A stretch of 13,619 bases of DNA from NCBI GenBank assembly GCA_900547085.1, contig URFI01000033.1, positions 1 through 13,619 on the forward strand, read 5' to 3'. Both the position numbers and the translations under genes were made by a program. This document shows, piece after piece, positions 1-7,109 of this stretch (positions are counted from its first letter, which is position 1; every line of letters starts with the position of its first letter). The notes beneath the pieces are model-generated. The model had not been told where the DNA came from. It did no database searches and saw only the letters and a list, made by a program, of their open reading frames with translations. Origin of the DNA: an uncultured Prevotella sp. Lineage in GTDB: Bacteria; Bacteroidota; Bacteroidia; Bacteroidales; Bacteroidaceae.

Positions 1-69
1 CCCGGGTTTCCCAGACCACAAATCAAGTATTTGTCCATTGATTAAACTATCGTGACTATCACGGGCTGA

Positions 70-723
70 TTAAGCCTCTGCTGGGGCAGCTTCGCCTTCA
101 CCTTCGCCCTCAGCGGCTGCTTCACCCTCTTCAGCTGTTTCAGTGTCGGTAGACATGGTAGCGGCACGTGTCATCTTGATAGAGCATACCACGACATCCT
201 TCGATGTAGCCATTTCCAGTCCTTCAAAATTCAGCTGACCCACCTTGATGCTCTTGCCGATTTTCAAGTTGGTAACGTCGATGTCCAGATGTTCTGGAAT
301 ACGCTGGTAAGGAGCGGTAACGTTCACCTTGCGGATAGACAGGTTCATGCGTCCACCATCGCGTACACCCTGTGCCAATCCAACCAATTTCACCGGAATA
401 CCGATGGTGATAGGCTTCTGGTCGTTCACAGCGTAGAAGTCAACGTGGAGCAGTGCGTCCGTCACAGGATGGAACTGCAGTTCTTTCAAGATGGCGGTAT
501 GACTTTCGCCATCAATGTTGAGGTTGATGACATAGATATGCGGTGTGTACACTACCTTGCGCAACTCTGACATGGGAGCCGCGAAAGCCAACGCTGCCGG
601 TTTGCCGTCAGCCTGTGCTGCACCGTAAAGGTTACAAGGCACGTAACCCTCTTTTCTCAATTGTTTAGAAGCTTTCTTTCCAAGGTCTTGACGCTTCTTA
701 CCTGATACATTAATCTCTTTCAT
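70..723 (-). CDS. rplY: 50S ribosomal protein bL25 (Ctc/TL5 family)
   Basis: Binds 5S rRNA in the central protuberance of the large ribosomal subunit. The 217-residue product matches the long Ctc form: an N-terminal 5S-binding beta-barrel domain (about residues 1-95, opening MKEINVSGKKR and containing the typical R-KEG-VPCNLYG stretch near 23-34), then a TL5-type C-terminal domain (about 96-190, with HLDIDVTNLKIGKSIKV). The last 20 or so residues are an acidic, low-complexity Glu/Ala/Gly tail, common in Bacteroidetes bL25. The ATG at 721-723 gives the expected N-terminus, and no Shine-Dalgarno sequence precedes it. The gene is divergent from nusB, and a good promoter lies at 901-932, leaving a leader of about 170 nt. 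The protein call is certain; the extent of the acidic tail carries no functional information. Confidence 0.97.
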   Translation of the reverse strand: MKEINVSGKKRQDLGKKASKQLRKEGYVPCNLYGAAQADGKPAALAFAAPMSELRKVVYTPHIYVINLNIDGESHTAILKELQFHPVTDALLHVDFYAVNDQKPITIGIPVKLVGLAQGVRDGGRMNLSIRKVNVTAPYQRIPEHLDIDVTNLKIGKSIKVGQLNFEGLEMATSKDVVVCSIKMTRAATMSTDTETAEEGEAAAEGEGEGEAAPAEA

Positions 724-895
724 AATGTGTTACTCTAAATTAAGTTGTTGAACATTCATTGCCTTAATTCGCCATCACACAGAGACGCAGGAATCTCCTG
801 CCTGGCCGATGCCGCCAATAAGAGCGGCAGGCGGAACATCGCTCCCCTCCCCTCTTTCACGACTTGCATCGGCGTCACTGATGCGCTCAAAAAAG
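724..895 (-). promoter_or_regulatory. Long structured 5' leader of rplY
   Basis: About 170 nt lie between the predicted start of transcription and the rplY start codon, and no gene is seen in them. On paper the stretch holds several competing helices: 797-802 with 826-831 (CCTGCC/GGCAGG), 811-815 with 824-828 (GCCGC/GCGGC), and an 8-bp long-range match of 805-812 with 866-873. The first two are mutually exclusive. Autoregulatory leaders are known for many ribosomal protein genes, including bL25 in Gammaproteobacteria. A similar role here is inference, as I recognise no named RNA family. Confidence 0.4.
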
Positions 896-900
896 CGCTG

Positions 901-932
901 CAAAGTTACTTGAATTATCTGAGATATGCAAA
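901..932 (-). promoter_or_regulatory. Bacteroidetes-type promoter for rplY
   Basis: Read on the minus strand, TTTG (929-932), a 20-base spacer and TAACTTTGC (900-908) match the Bacteroidetes -33/-7 consensus (TTTG, 19-21 bases, TAnnTTTG) exactly. Transcription would start near 895. Confidence 0.75.
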
Positions 933-969
933 GTTTCTGTAAAAAATTGCTATTATCCAGAAAGATTGC

Positions 970-1000
970 TTGCATGTCATGTAAAAAAAGGCTACATTTG
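970..1000 (+). promoter_or_regulatory. Bacteroidetes-type promoter for the nusB operon
   Basis: A TTGC at 970-973, 19 bases, then TACATTTG at 993-1000 (perfect TAnnTTTG, followed by C). The start of transcription near 1007 rules out the ATG at 926, which is in frame with nusB but lies upstream of this promoter, and supports the ATG at 1028. Confidence 0.7.
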
Positions 1001-1027
1001 CATAATAAATATAGAAAGAACACAAGG

Positions 1028-2029
1028 ATGATCAATCGCGAAATAATCAGGACCAAGATAGTCCAGTTAACATACGCATACTATCAGAATGGCAATCACA
1101 ACATGGATAACGCAGAGAAAGAATTGCTTTTCTGCCTCTCCAAAGCATACCATTTGTACATCTATCTGCTCCAACTCATCGTGGCCATCTCGCGTGAAGA
1201 GCGACACAGAGTGGAAATTAACACGCAGAAAGCCGAAAGAGAAGGAACGGAGATGCCTTCACAAAAGTTCGCCTTCAACAAGTTTGCCATTCAACTGGAA
1301 GAGAACAAAATGCTCAACGACTTCATCGAAGAACAGAAACTGACCTGGGATGATGACGTTGAGTTCATTAGAAAGATATGCAACCAGATTGAACAGTCGG
1401 AAACCTACCAAGCATACATGGCCGACACGGACGACAGTTATGAGGCCGACCGCGAGGTATGGCGCAAGCTGTACAAACAGCTCATTCAGGATAATCCCGA
1501 ATTGGATGCCCTGCTCGAGGAGAAGAGCCTCTACTGGAACGATGACAAAGAGGTAGTAGACACCTTCGTGCTGAAAACCATCAGGCGGTTCGACCCGGCC
1601 AACAAGGCCGATCAGGAAATCTTGCCCGAATACAAGGACCTGGAAGACCGCAACTTCGCCACCAAACTCTTCCGTGCCACCATCCTCAATGCCGACACCT
1701 ACCAGCTGTACATGAGCGAGACCAGTCGCAACTGGGACTTCTCACGATTGGCCTACATGGACGTGGTCATCATGCAGATTGCCATTGCCGAGATGCTCAC
1801 GTTCCCGAACATCCCCGTCTCGGTGACGATTTACGAATATGTCAACCAGGCCAAGCGTTACAGTACCACAAAGAGCGGCGGATATATCAACGGCATGCTC
1901 GACGCCATCGCACGCCACCTTATCTCAACAGGCAAAATGCTCAAACCCATGCTCGAACTTAAGCAGCGCCGGTCTTCCAAGAATGAGGAAACCCCTAACA
2001 CAGAGCAACTGACAGAAGAACAAGAATAG
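1028..2029 (+). CDS. nusB: Transcription antitermination factor NusB, long Bacteroidetes form
   Basis: NusB binds boxA RNA together with ribosomal protein S10 and helps RNA polymerase read through rRNA operons. The classical NusB domain is the C-terminal part of this 333-residue protein (about 205-305), with the diagnostic run from NWDFSRLAYMD (235-245) through IYEYVNQAKRYST (268-280) to the GYINGMLDAI motif (285-294). The N-terminal 190 residues are an extension absent from the roughly 140-residue proteobacterial protein; they open INREIIRTKIVQLTYAYYQ, as in other Bacteroidetes NusB. Residues 96-131 resemble 159-229 (LNDFIEEQKLTWDDD versus LDALLEEKSLYWNDD, and TYQAYM versus TYQLYM), suggesting an old internal duplication. 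The ATG at 1028 was chosen because it falls just after the promoter. First gene of a five-gene operon. Confidence 0.93.
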   Translation: MINREIIRTKIVQLTYAYYQNGNHNMDNAEKELLFCLSKAYHLYIYLLQLIVAISREERHRVEINTQKAEREGTEMPSQKFAFNKFAIQLEENKMLNDFIEEQKLTWDDDVEFIRKICNQIEQSETYQAYMADTDDSYEADREVWRKLYKQLIQDNPELDALLEEKSLYWNDDKEVVDTFVLKTIRRFDPANKADQEILPEYKDLEDRNFATKLFRATILNADTYQLYMSETSRNWDFSRLAYMDVVIMQIAIAEMLTFPNIPVSVTIYEYVNQAKRYSTTKSGGYINGMLDAIARHLISTGKMLKPMLELKQRRSSKNEETPNTEQLTEEQE

Positions 2030-2076
2030 ACAAAAATAGAAATAGAAATACAAATTAATTAATCAATCAATCAAAT

Positions 2077-2394
2077 ATGACAACACTACTATTAGCTGCA
2101 CAAGCAGCAGGCGGCGGAACAGGCATGCTCATCTTCATGGTAGCCATGCTGGCTATCATGTGGCTGTTCATGATTCGTCCACAACAAAAGAAACAAAAGG
2201 AGATACGCAACTTCCAAAACGCTTTGCAGGAAGGCTCAAAGGTAATCATCAACGGCGGCATCTACGGCACCGTGAAGCGCATCGACCTCACTACAAACAA
2301 GGTGGACGTTGAAATCGCGCGCGGCGTCACCGTACAGGTAGACCGCAACTTCCTTTATGCCGACGCGGCTTCGCAGAACACAACCAACGCTTAA
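2077..2394 (+). CDS. yajC: Preprotein translocase subunit YajC
   Basis: Small inner-membrane partner of the SecDF-YajC complex that assists Sec-dependent export. The 105-residue product has a short Ala/Gly-rich N-terminus, one membrane segment (about residues 17-33), then the family signature RPQQKKQKE (34-42) and a small cytosolic beta domain containing VIINGGIYGTVKRID. The length is normal for the family. It lies 47 bases after nusB and 12 bases before the YbbR gene, so co-transcription is very likely. No secD or secF is nearby; in Bacteroidales yajC commonly sits in this nusB-coaE cluster instead. Confidence 0.95.
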   Translation: MTTLLLAAQAAGGGTGMLIFMVAMLAIMWLFMIRPQQKKQKEIRNFQNALQEGSKVIINGGIYGTVKRIDLTTNKVDVEIARGVTVQVDRNFLYADAASQNTTNA

Positions 2395-2406
2395 CCGCAA
2401 TCGCAC

Positions 2407-3390
2407 ATGCTCAAGCAGCTCAAGCGTATCACCGCACCCATCAGGAATTTCTTGCTCGACTTGGTATCCAAGCGATTCCTGGTGTTTTTGTTTTTCCTAT
2501 TTCTCAGTGCGGCGTTCTGGCTCTCTATGACGCTCGATGAGACGTACGAAAAAGAGATTCCTGTGCCCATACGCTTGGTCAACGTGCCCAAAAACATCAT
2601 CATCACCACCAACATGCCCGACACCGTCATCATGACGGTACGCGACAAAGGATTTGCCTTCATAAGCGACTTTACGGGCAGACGGTTACGCCCCATCAAC
2701 CTCAACTTTTCTACCTACGCCAACGAAAGTACAGGTAGAGGAAGTGTACCCCTGGCCGACGTGCAGAACATCTTGTACCAACGACTGGCCACGTCGTCCA
2801 GAATCACCGCATTGAAGCCCGACCAACTGAGATTCTTCTTCAATTTCGGACAGTCGAAAACCCTGCCAGTACGCATGAACGGTACCATGACACCCGCCAA
2901 AAACTACTACCTGGCGCGCGTGAGCTTCTGGCCCGAAAAGGTAACGGTGTACGCGCAACAAAGCAAGCTGGACAGTCTGACGCACATCCTGACCGAGAAA
3001 CTGAACATCACCAATTTCACGGACACGCTGATTCGAAAGGTCAACTTGCAGAAAATCATTGGCGTAAAGACGGTCCCGGAGCAGGTAAAGATTGGGCTCT
3101 TCCCCGACATCCTCACCGAAGAGAGCATCGAGGTGCCCATCAAGGCCATCAACATGCCAAAAGGTAAAACCCTGCGCACCTTCCCAACCAAGGTAAAGGT
3201 GCTGTTCAACATCGGTGTCACGGCATTCAGGAAAATCAATGAAAAACAATTCGAGGTGGTGGTCGACTACAACGAACTGCAGGCAAAACCTTCGGACAAA
3301 TGTGCCTTGCACCTGAAAACCGTTCCTGCTGAGGTACGACAGGCGCGGTTGGAAATGAGCCAGGTGGATTATCTCGTAGAACAACAATAA
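2407..3390 (+). CDS. YbbR-like domain protein, membrane anchored
   Basis: The 327-residue product has a basic N-terminus, a single membrane segment at about 23-43 (RFLVFLFFLFLSAAFWLSM), and a long beta-rich extracytoplasmic region made of YbbR-type repeats; IPVPIRLVNVPKNI near 51-64 and IEVPIKAINMPKGK in the C-terminal half are the clearest repeat starts. In Firmicutes, YbbR-domain proteins (CdaR) regulate the diadenylate cyclase CdaA. No cyclase gene is adjacent here, so that role cannot be assumed. Tight spacing with yajC (12 bases) and coaE (23 bases) places it in the same operon. The order nusB-yajC-ybbR-coaE is, to my knowledge, conserved in Bacteroidales. The ATG at 2407 gives a sensible N-in, C-out topology. 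Confidence 0.85.
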   Translation: MLKQLKRITAPIRNFLLDLVSKRFLVFLFFLFLSAAFWLSMTLDETYEKEIPVPIRLVNVPKNIIITTNMPDTVIMTVRDKGFAFISDFTGRRLRPINLNFSTYANESTGRGSVPLADVQNILYQRLATSSRITALKPDQLRFFFNFGQSKTLPVRMNGTMTPAKNYYLARVSFWPEKVTVYAQQSKLDSLTHILTEKLNITNFTDTLIRKVNLQKIIGVKTVPEQVKIGLFPDILTEESIEVPIKAINMPKGKTLRTFPTKVKVLFNIGVTAFRKINEKQFEVVVDYNELQAKPSDKCALHLKTVPAEVRQARLEMSQVDYLVEQQ

Positions 3391-3413
3391 CCACCCATGC
3401 AACCAACGGTGCG

Positions 3414-4004
3414 ATGAACAACAGGAAAAGTATTGTCGCCCTCACGGGTGGCATCGGGTCGGGCAAGAGTTTTGTCTGCCATCTGCTTCGACAGCACGGC
3501 ATCATCGTCTACGATTGTGATGAGGCAGCCAAACGACTCATGCGAGAAGATGGTCAGCTGCGGCAACAACTCACACAACTGGTGGGACCGGATGTGTACG
3601 AGGGAGCGGATCTTCAGAAGTCGGTGCTCGCCCAGTTCCTGTTGGCATCAGAGGCCAACAAGCAAGCGGTCAACGACATCGTTCACCCCGCTGTGGCTAT
3701 CGACTTTCTACAATCGCCGTTGCAATGGATTGAGAGCGCCATCTTGTTTGACGCTCATTTCGACCGCCGCATCAAGCCCGACATGGTGATATGCGTCACG
3801 GCACCGCTAGAGATTCGTGTGGAACGCATCATGCTTCGTGATGACATCAGCCGCGAAAAGGCCACGGCGTGGATCAGCAGTCAGATGTCACAAGAAGAGA
3901 TGGTCCGACTGAGTGACGTGGAACTCGTCAACGATGGAAAAGCTAATTTACCCCAACAAATAGAGAAAATTTTAGAACTACTGCACCGCAACCACATCCT
4001 ATAA
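3414..4004 (+). CDS. coaE: Dephospho-CoA kinase
   Basis: Catalyses the last step of coenzyme A synthesis: ATP-dependent phosphorylation of the ribose 3'-hydroxyl of dephospho-CoA, in the cytosol. The 196-residue product carries the Walker A loop GGIGSGKS (12-19), the DCDEAAK segment (34-40) matching the family's D-D substrate motif, the IVHP motif, and the lid/LID-like segment RIMLRDDISREKA. The length is normal for CoaE. The ATG at 3414 lies 23 bases after the YbbR stop; an upstream ATG at 3397 is out of frame. Fourth gene of the operon, followed 66 bases later by the DUF5606 gene. Confidence 0.96.
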   Translation: MNNRKSIVALTGGIGSGKSFVCHLLRQHGIIVYDCDEAAKRLMREDGQLRQQLTQLVGPDVYEGADLQKSVLAQFLLASEANKQAVNDIVHPAVAIDFLQSPLQWIESAILFDAHFDRRIKPDMVICVTAPLEIRVERIMLRDDISREKATAWISSQMSQEEMVRLSDVELVNDGKANLPQQIEKILELLHRNHIL

Positions 4005-4070
4005 TATAAGGTGTACAGGGTTGCGGGGTGGTACATGTATCATCTATCAAACGAAAATTAACGAATAACA

Positions 4071-4508
4071 ATGGAAACAATTCTTTCAATCGCAGGTAAA
4101 CCAGGACTTTATAAATTGGTGTCACGCGGAAAAATGAACCTCATTGTCGAATCGCTCGACGAAACGCATCGCCGCATGCCGGCCTTCTTCACCGACAGGG
4201 TTACCAATCTGGGCGACATCGCCATGTACACCGACGCCGATGACGTACCACTGTGGCAGGTACTCAAGAGCGTGGGCGAACAGGAGCAAAACAACTTGGT
4301 GTCGTTCGACTATAAGAAAGCCGACAGCAAGAAACTGCGCGAATATTTCGCCAAGGTGCTACCGTCATTCGATCAAGACCGCGTGCACGACAGCGACATC
4401 AAGAAATTGCTGCAATGGTACGACATTCTTGTGAAGAACGACATGACCGACTTTGAGACCATTTTCTCACCCGAAAAGAAAGAAAACGACGAGGAAACTA
4501 CCGAATAG
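4071..4508 (+). CDS. DUF5606 family protein
   Basis: The 145-residue protein has no signal peptide and no membrane segment, so it is probably cytosolic. The N-terminus (METILSIAGKPGLYKLVSRG, 1-20) and the segment VESLDETHRRMPAFFTDRVTNLGDI belong to a Bacteroidetes-restricted family that I recognise as DUF5606, usually found directly after coaE. The C-terminus is Lys/Glu-rich and probably disordered. Its position at the end of the nusB-yajC-ybbR-coaE operon suggests a housekeeping task, but its biochemical function is unknown to me. No clear terminator is visible in the 175 bases that follow; that gap is AT-rich and shows no convincing promoter either. Confidence 0.85.
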   Translation: METILSIAGKPGLYKLVSRGKMNLIVESLDETHRRMPAFFTDRVTNLGDIAMYTDADDVPLWQVLKSVGEQEQNNLVSFDYKKADSKKLREYFAKVLPSFDQDRVHDSDIKKLLQWYDILVKNDMTDFETIFSPEKKENDEETTE

Positions 4509-4683
4509 AAAACACCAAAGAGAACAAAACGGGGCGCTATTTAAGTTATTTAACATTTGTTCATGCAATGTTTTACGTTGTTCGATTGTTTATTTTTCAG
4601 AAGTAACGCATACTTGTCATAAACACGGTCAAGACATGGGTTGCTTTGCTGACAAACAATGATAATTCTAACAAACAAAAAAA

Positions 4684-5316
4684 ATGAAGAAAATGAAGAA
4701 AAATGTAAAGTTGACATGGCTGCTAGCGGCATGTCTTACTCTGGGTGCAACCTCGTTAACCTCTTGTCTTGGTTCCAACGAAGACAACCAGGTGAAGATC
4801 ACGAAAGAAGAGGTTCAATTGGCTTTTGCCAAGGTGAAGGGTAAGCATACCGGCAAACTGATTTACCCGCAGCGTGAGGTGAAGAGTGCAGCTGACCGCA
4901 CTGATACGCTGGACATCTCTTGGTCGCTGACAACAGACAGTACGATGGTCATTCACAACTTCCCAGCCAAGGCCTTGGCGGAGAACGTGACCAACACCGA
5001 TTTGCGGAAACTACTGCTCACTGCACCCGACCAAGATTTGAAGTGCAACATCGGCTTCTACAGCGTATCGCCCGTAGCCTTTGTCATACAGCCCACCCGA
5101 TTGACCTACCAGTTGGATGACCATGGGGTGAGCAAAAAGTATGAGGTGGCATTCTATTACAACATCCCCGGTTCAATCGGTGTTTACCATGAGAAGGAGG
5201 GACAGGCAAATATGACCATGCAAATTGTGCAGGCTGCCATCCTCGAACAAGGACAGGAGAAGGAGCTTTTCCGACAAGGCATTCCTTTGATTTTATCTGA
5301 GAAGAAAAAGAAGTAA
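4684..5316 (+). CDS. DUF4840-type secreted lipoprotein
   Basis: The 210-residue product begins with a Lys-rich n-region and a hydrophobic segment ending in the lipobox LTSC, with Cys28 as the probable lipidated residue. A second Cys (LAAC, Cys17) is a weaker alternative. After the lipobox comes LGSNEDNQ, then a mature domain of about 180 residues with alternating short hydrophobic stretches consistent with beta structure. I assign it to DUF4840, a family of about 210-residue proteins found in Prevotella and Bacteroides; its function is unknown. The chain ends in a run of lysines. Two ATG codons (4684 and 4693) could start it and both leave a working signal peptide. It is probably its own transcription unit, because a strong terminator follows directly. 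Confidence 0.8.
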   Translation: MKKMKKNVKLTWLLAACLTLGATSLTSCLGSNEDNQVKITKEEVQLAFAKVKGKHTGKLIYPQREVKSAADRTDTLDISWSLTTDSTMVIHNFPAKALAENVTNTDLRKLLLTAPDQDLKCNIGFYSVSPVAFVIQPTRLTYQLDDHGVSKKYEVAFYYNIPGSIGVYHEKEGQANMTMQIVQAAILEQGQEKELFRQGIPLILSEKKKK

Positions 5317-5320
5317 AAAT

Positions 5321-5360
5321 ATTCCCTGGGCCCGCAAGGCACCCAGGGAATTTTTTTTTA
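5321..5360 (+). terminator. Rho-independent terminator after the lipoprotein gene
   Basis: A perfect 10-bp stem (5321-5330 ATTCCCTGGG with 5342-5351 CCCAGGGAAT), an 11-base loop, and a run of nine T. It begins four bases after the stop codon. An A-run precedes the stem, so it may also work on the minus strand for metY. Confidence 0.92.
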
Positions 5361-5370
5361 ATAGGTTTTC

Positions 5371-5502
5371 CCTAGATTTCTAGGTTTCCTAGGAACCCTA
5401 GGATTCCTAGATTTCCTAGAATACCTAGATTTCCTAGAATACCTAGGGGTCCTAGTTTTCCTAGTACCCCTAGGATTCCTAGGAATTATTTTTTATCCTA
5501 GG
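5371..5502. repeat. 9-bp-period array of CCTAG motifs
   Basis: CTAG occurs at 5372, then every nine bases exactly from 5380 to 5479 (twelve copies), and once more at 5498. The unit is CCTAG plus four variable bases, most often ATTT, AATA or GATT. CCTAGG palindromes recur at 5388, 5397, 5442, 5469, 5478 and 5497. The array fills the gap between the lipoprotein terminator and the convergent end of metY, and its last motif supplies the final codons of metY. CTAG is rare elsewhere in the window; I noticed it only at 3807 and 4723. Confidence 0.9.
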
Positions 5503-6762
5503 CTTTGCTTGATATCACCCAGCAAATCGTCCACGTCCTCGATGCCCACAGAGAGGCGAATGAGGGTGGGGTCGATGCCTGCCGCACGCAACTGCTCGTC
5601 ACTCAGCTGGCGATGGGTGTGGCTGGCGGGATGCAGCACGCAGGTGCGGCTATCGGCTACGTGGGTGGCGATGTTGATGAGACGCAGCGAGTCCATGAAC
5701 TTCACGGCCGTCTCGCGGTCACCCTTCAGGCCGAAGGCAATCACGCCGCACGACCCGCCCGGTAGGTATTTCTGTCCCAAGGCGTAATGCTGGTCGCTCT
5801 TCAGTCCGCAGTAGTGAACCCATGCCACGCGCTCATCTGCCTCAAGGAACTCGGCAATGCGCTGAGCGTTCTGGCAGTGACGGGGCATGCGGAGGTGCAG
5901 CGTCTCCAAGCCTAAGTTGAGCAAGAAGGCGTTCTGCGGCGACGGAATGGAACCAAGGTCGCGCATGAGTTGCGCCACCAGCTTGGTGAGATAGCCCATT
6001 TTGCCGAAATCCTTCGCATACGTCAATCCGTGGTACGAGTCATCGGGCATGCACACTCCGGGGAACTTGTCAGCATGCGCCATCCAGTCGAAGTTACCGC
6101 TGTCCACCACCTACGGCGGCCGCATGTCCGTCCATATACTTGGTGGTAGAGTGGGTCACGATGTCGCATCCCCACTCGAAAGGCCTACAGTTAATGGGTG
6201 TGGCGAAGGTGTTATCCACGATGAGTGGCACGCCATTGCGATGGGCGATGCGCGCAAACTTCTCGATATCCAGCACGCGGCATCCTGGGTTGGAGATGGT
6301 CTCGCCAAACATGGCGCGCGTGTTGGGGCGGAAAGCCTTTTGTATCTCCTCTTCCGATGCCTCCTGGTCGATGAAGGTGCAGTCGATGCCCAGTTTCTTC
6401 ATCGTCACGCCAAAGAGGTTGAACGTGCCGCCGTAAATCTCGGTGGAGGCCACGATGTGCGACCCAGCCTCGCAGATGTTGAACACGGCGTAGAAGTTGG
6501 CGGCCTGTCCGCTCGAAGTGAGCATGGCGCCCACGCCTCCTTCGAGAGCAGCTATCTTCTGTGCAACGGCATCGTTGGTGGGGTTGGCCAAACGGGTGTA
6601 GAAGTAGCCCTCCTTCTTCAAATCGAAGAGCTGAGCCATTTCCTCGGTGTTATCGTATTTAAAAGTAGTACTCTGATAAATAGGGGGTTGAACGGGTTCT
6701 CCGTTTTGTGGCTTCCATCCTCCACGGATGCAGAGGGTTGCCGGTTTCAATTTCTTTTCCAT
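5493..6762 (-). pseudogene. metY: O-acetylhomoserine sulfhydrylase, frameshifted
   Basis: A PLP enzyme of the Cys/Met family that makes homocysteine from O-acetylhomoserine and sulfide. The first part (start codon 6760-6762) carries YTRLANPT (55-62), SSGQAA (83-88), the PLP-ring Asp183 in IVDNTFATP, and the Schiff-base Lys208 in HSTTKYMDGH. It runs out of frame after AVGG and stops at residue 222. The second frame resumes at VVDSGNFDW just after position 6110 and continues to the normal C-terminus. Together the parts give the usual length of about 427 residues. The family pattern VGG-x-VVD implies eight missing bases at about 6105-6111. No active full-length enzyme is expected: part one lacks the C-terminal domain, part two the catalytic lysine. 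An assembly error remains possible. Confidence 0.85.
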
Positions 6763-6852
6763 AACGTCTCTTTGTTGATTGATTTGTAAAAATAGAACGT
6801 GCCTCTACAAAGAAAAAAAACTTCCCCTGTATTCAGCTGTCTCTAATTTTGG

Positions 6853-6887
6853 TGCAAAATTAATATATTTTTTTGGCATGGAGCAAA
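6853..6887 (-). promoter_or_regulatory. Bacteroidetes-type promoter for metY
   Basis: On the minus strand, TTTG (6884-6887), a 21-base spacer, then TAATTTTGCA (6853-6862) fit the Bacteroidetes consensus exactly. A leader of about 85 nt would follow. The intact promoter suggests that the frameshift in metY is recent. I do not recognise a SAM riboswitch in the leader. Confidence 0.72.
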
Positions 6888-7109
6888 AACAAACCACAAA
6901 ACCAGTCGTCACACCTCCCACTAACAACTTATGTTGGATGCGTTAGAGAAAGCCGCCATCAGCAATCCCTATCCATTTTGCTCCGCCGAAACCTATCGCA
7001 TAGGTTCGTCCCATCGTAACCCTTTTCCTACCTTTGACCCTCAGAGAGATGAGCGAAGGTAGGAAAATTTCAAGCGCTGTACTCTCATTCATTAAAAATA
7101 ATTTGTATC
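6888..7109 (+). other. Non-coding stretch with two consecutive hairpins
   Basis: No gene is supported between the metY promoter and the peptidase. Two inverted repeats stand out. The first pairs 6990-6996 with 7000-7006 (AACCTAT/ATAGGTT), extended by two more pairs across a bulged A. The second pairs 7023-7034 with 7056-7067, a perfect 12-bp stem, with an inner CTCA/TGAG helix (7040-7043, 7050-7053). Neither is followed by a T-run on either strand, so they do not look like terminators. A structured leader of the peptidase gene or a small RNA are both possible. Confidence 0.5.

Noticed and set aside
51..63. Perfect 5-bp inverted repeat CGTGA-CTA-TCACG just after rplY
   Set aside because: Short stem with a 3-base loop and no T-run on the minus strand; too weak to call a terminator.
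926..1027. In-frame upstream extension of nusB starting at the ATG at 926
   Set aside because: The promoter -7 box at 993-1000 lies inside it, and the extension has no similarity to NusB N-termini.
4509..4683. Promoter for the lipoprotein gene, with TATTTTTC at 4591 as a near match
   Set aside because: The last base of the -7 element is wrong and no TTTG lies at the right distance.
6001..6789. Long plus-strand open frame opposite metY
   Set aside because: Shadow of the metY codons; the minus strand carries the clear PLP-enzyme motifs.
6763..6850. Possible SAM riboswitch in the metY leader
   Set aside because: Only a weak TTTGTA/TACAAA pairing is visible; no conserved SAM riboswitch core was recognised.
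6931..7062. Open frame of 43 codons before the M15 peptidase
   Set aside because: Short, no recognisable motif, and its second half overlaps the two hairpins, which explain the sequence better.
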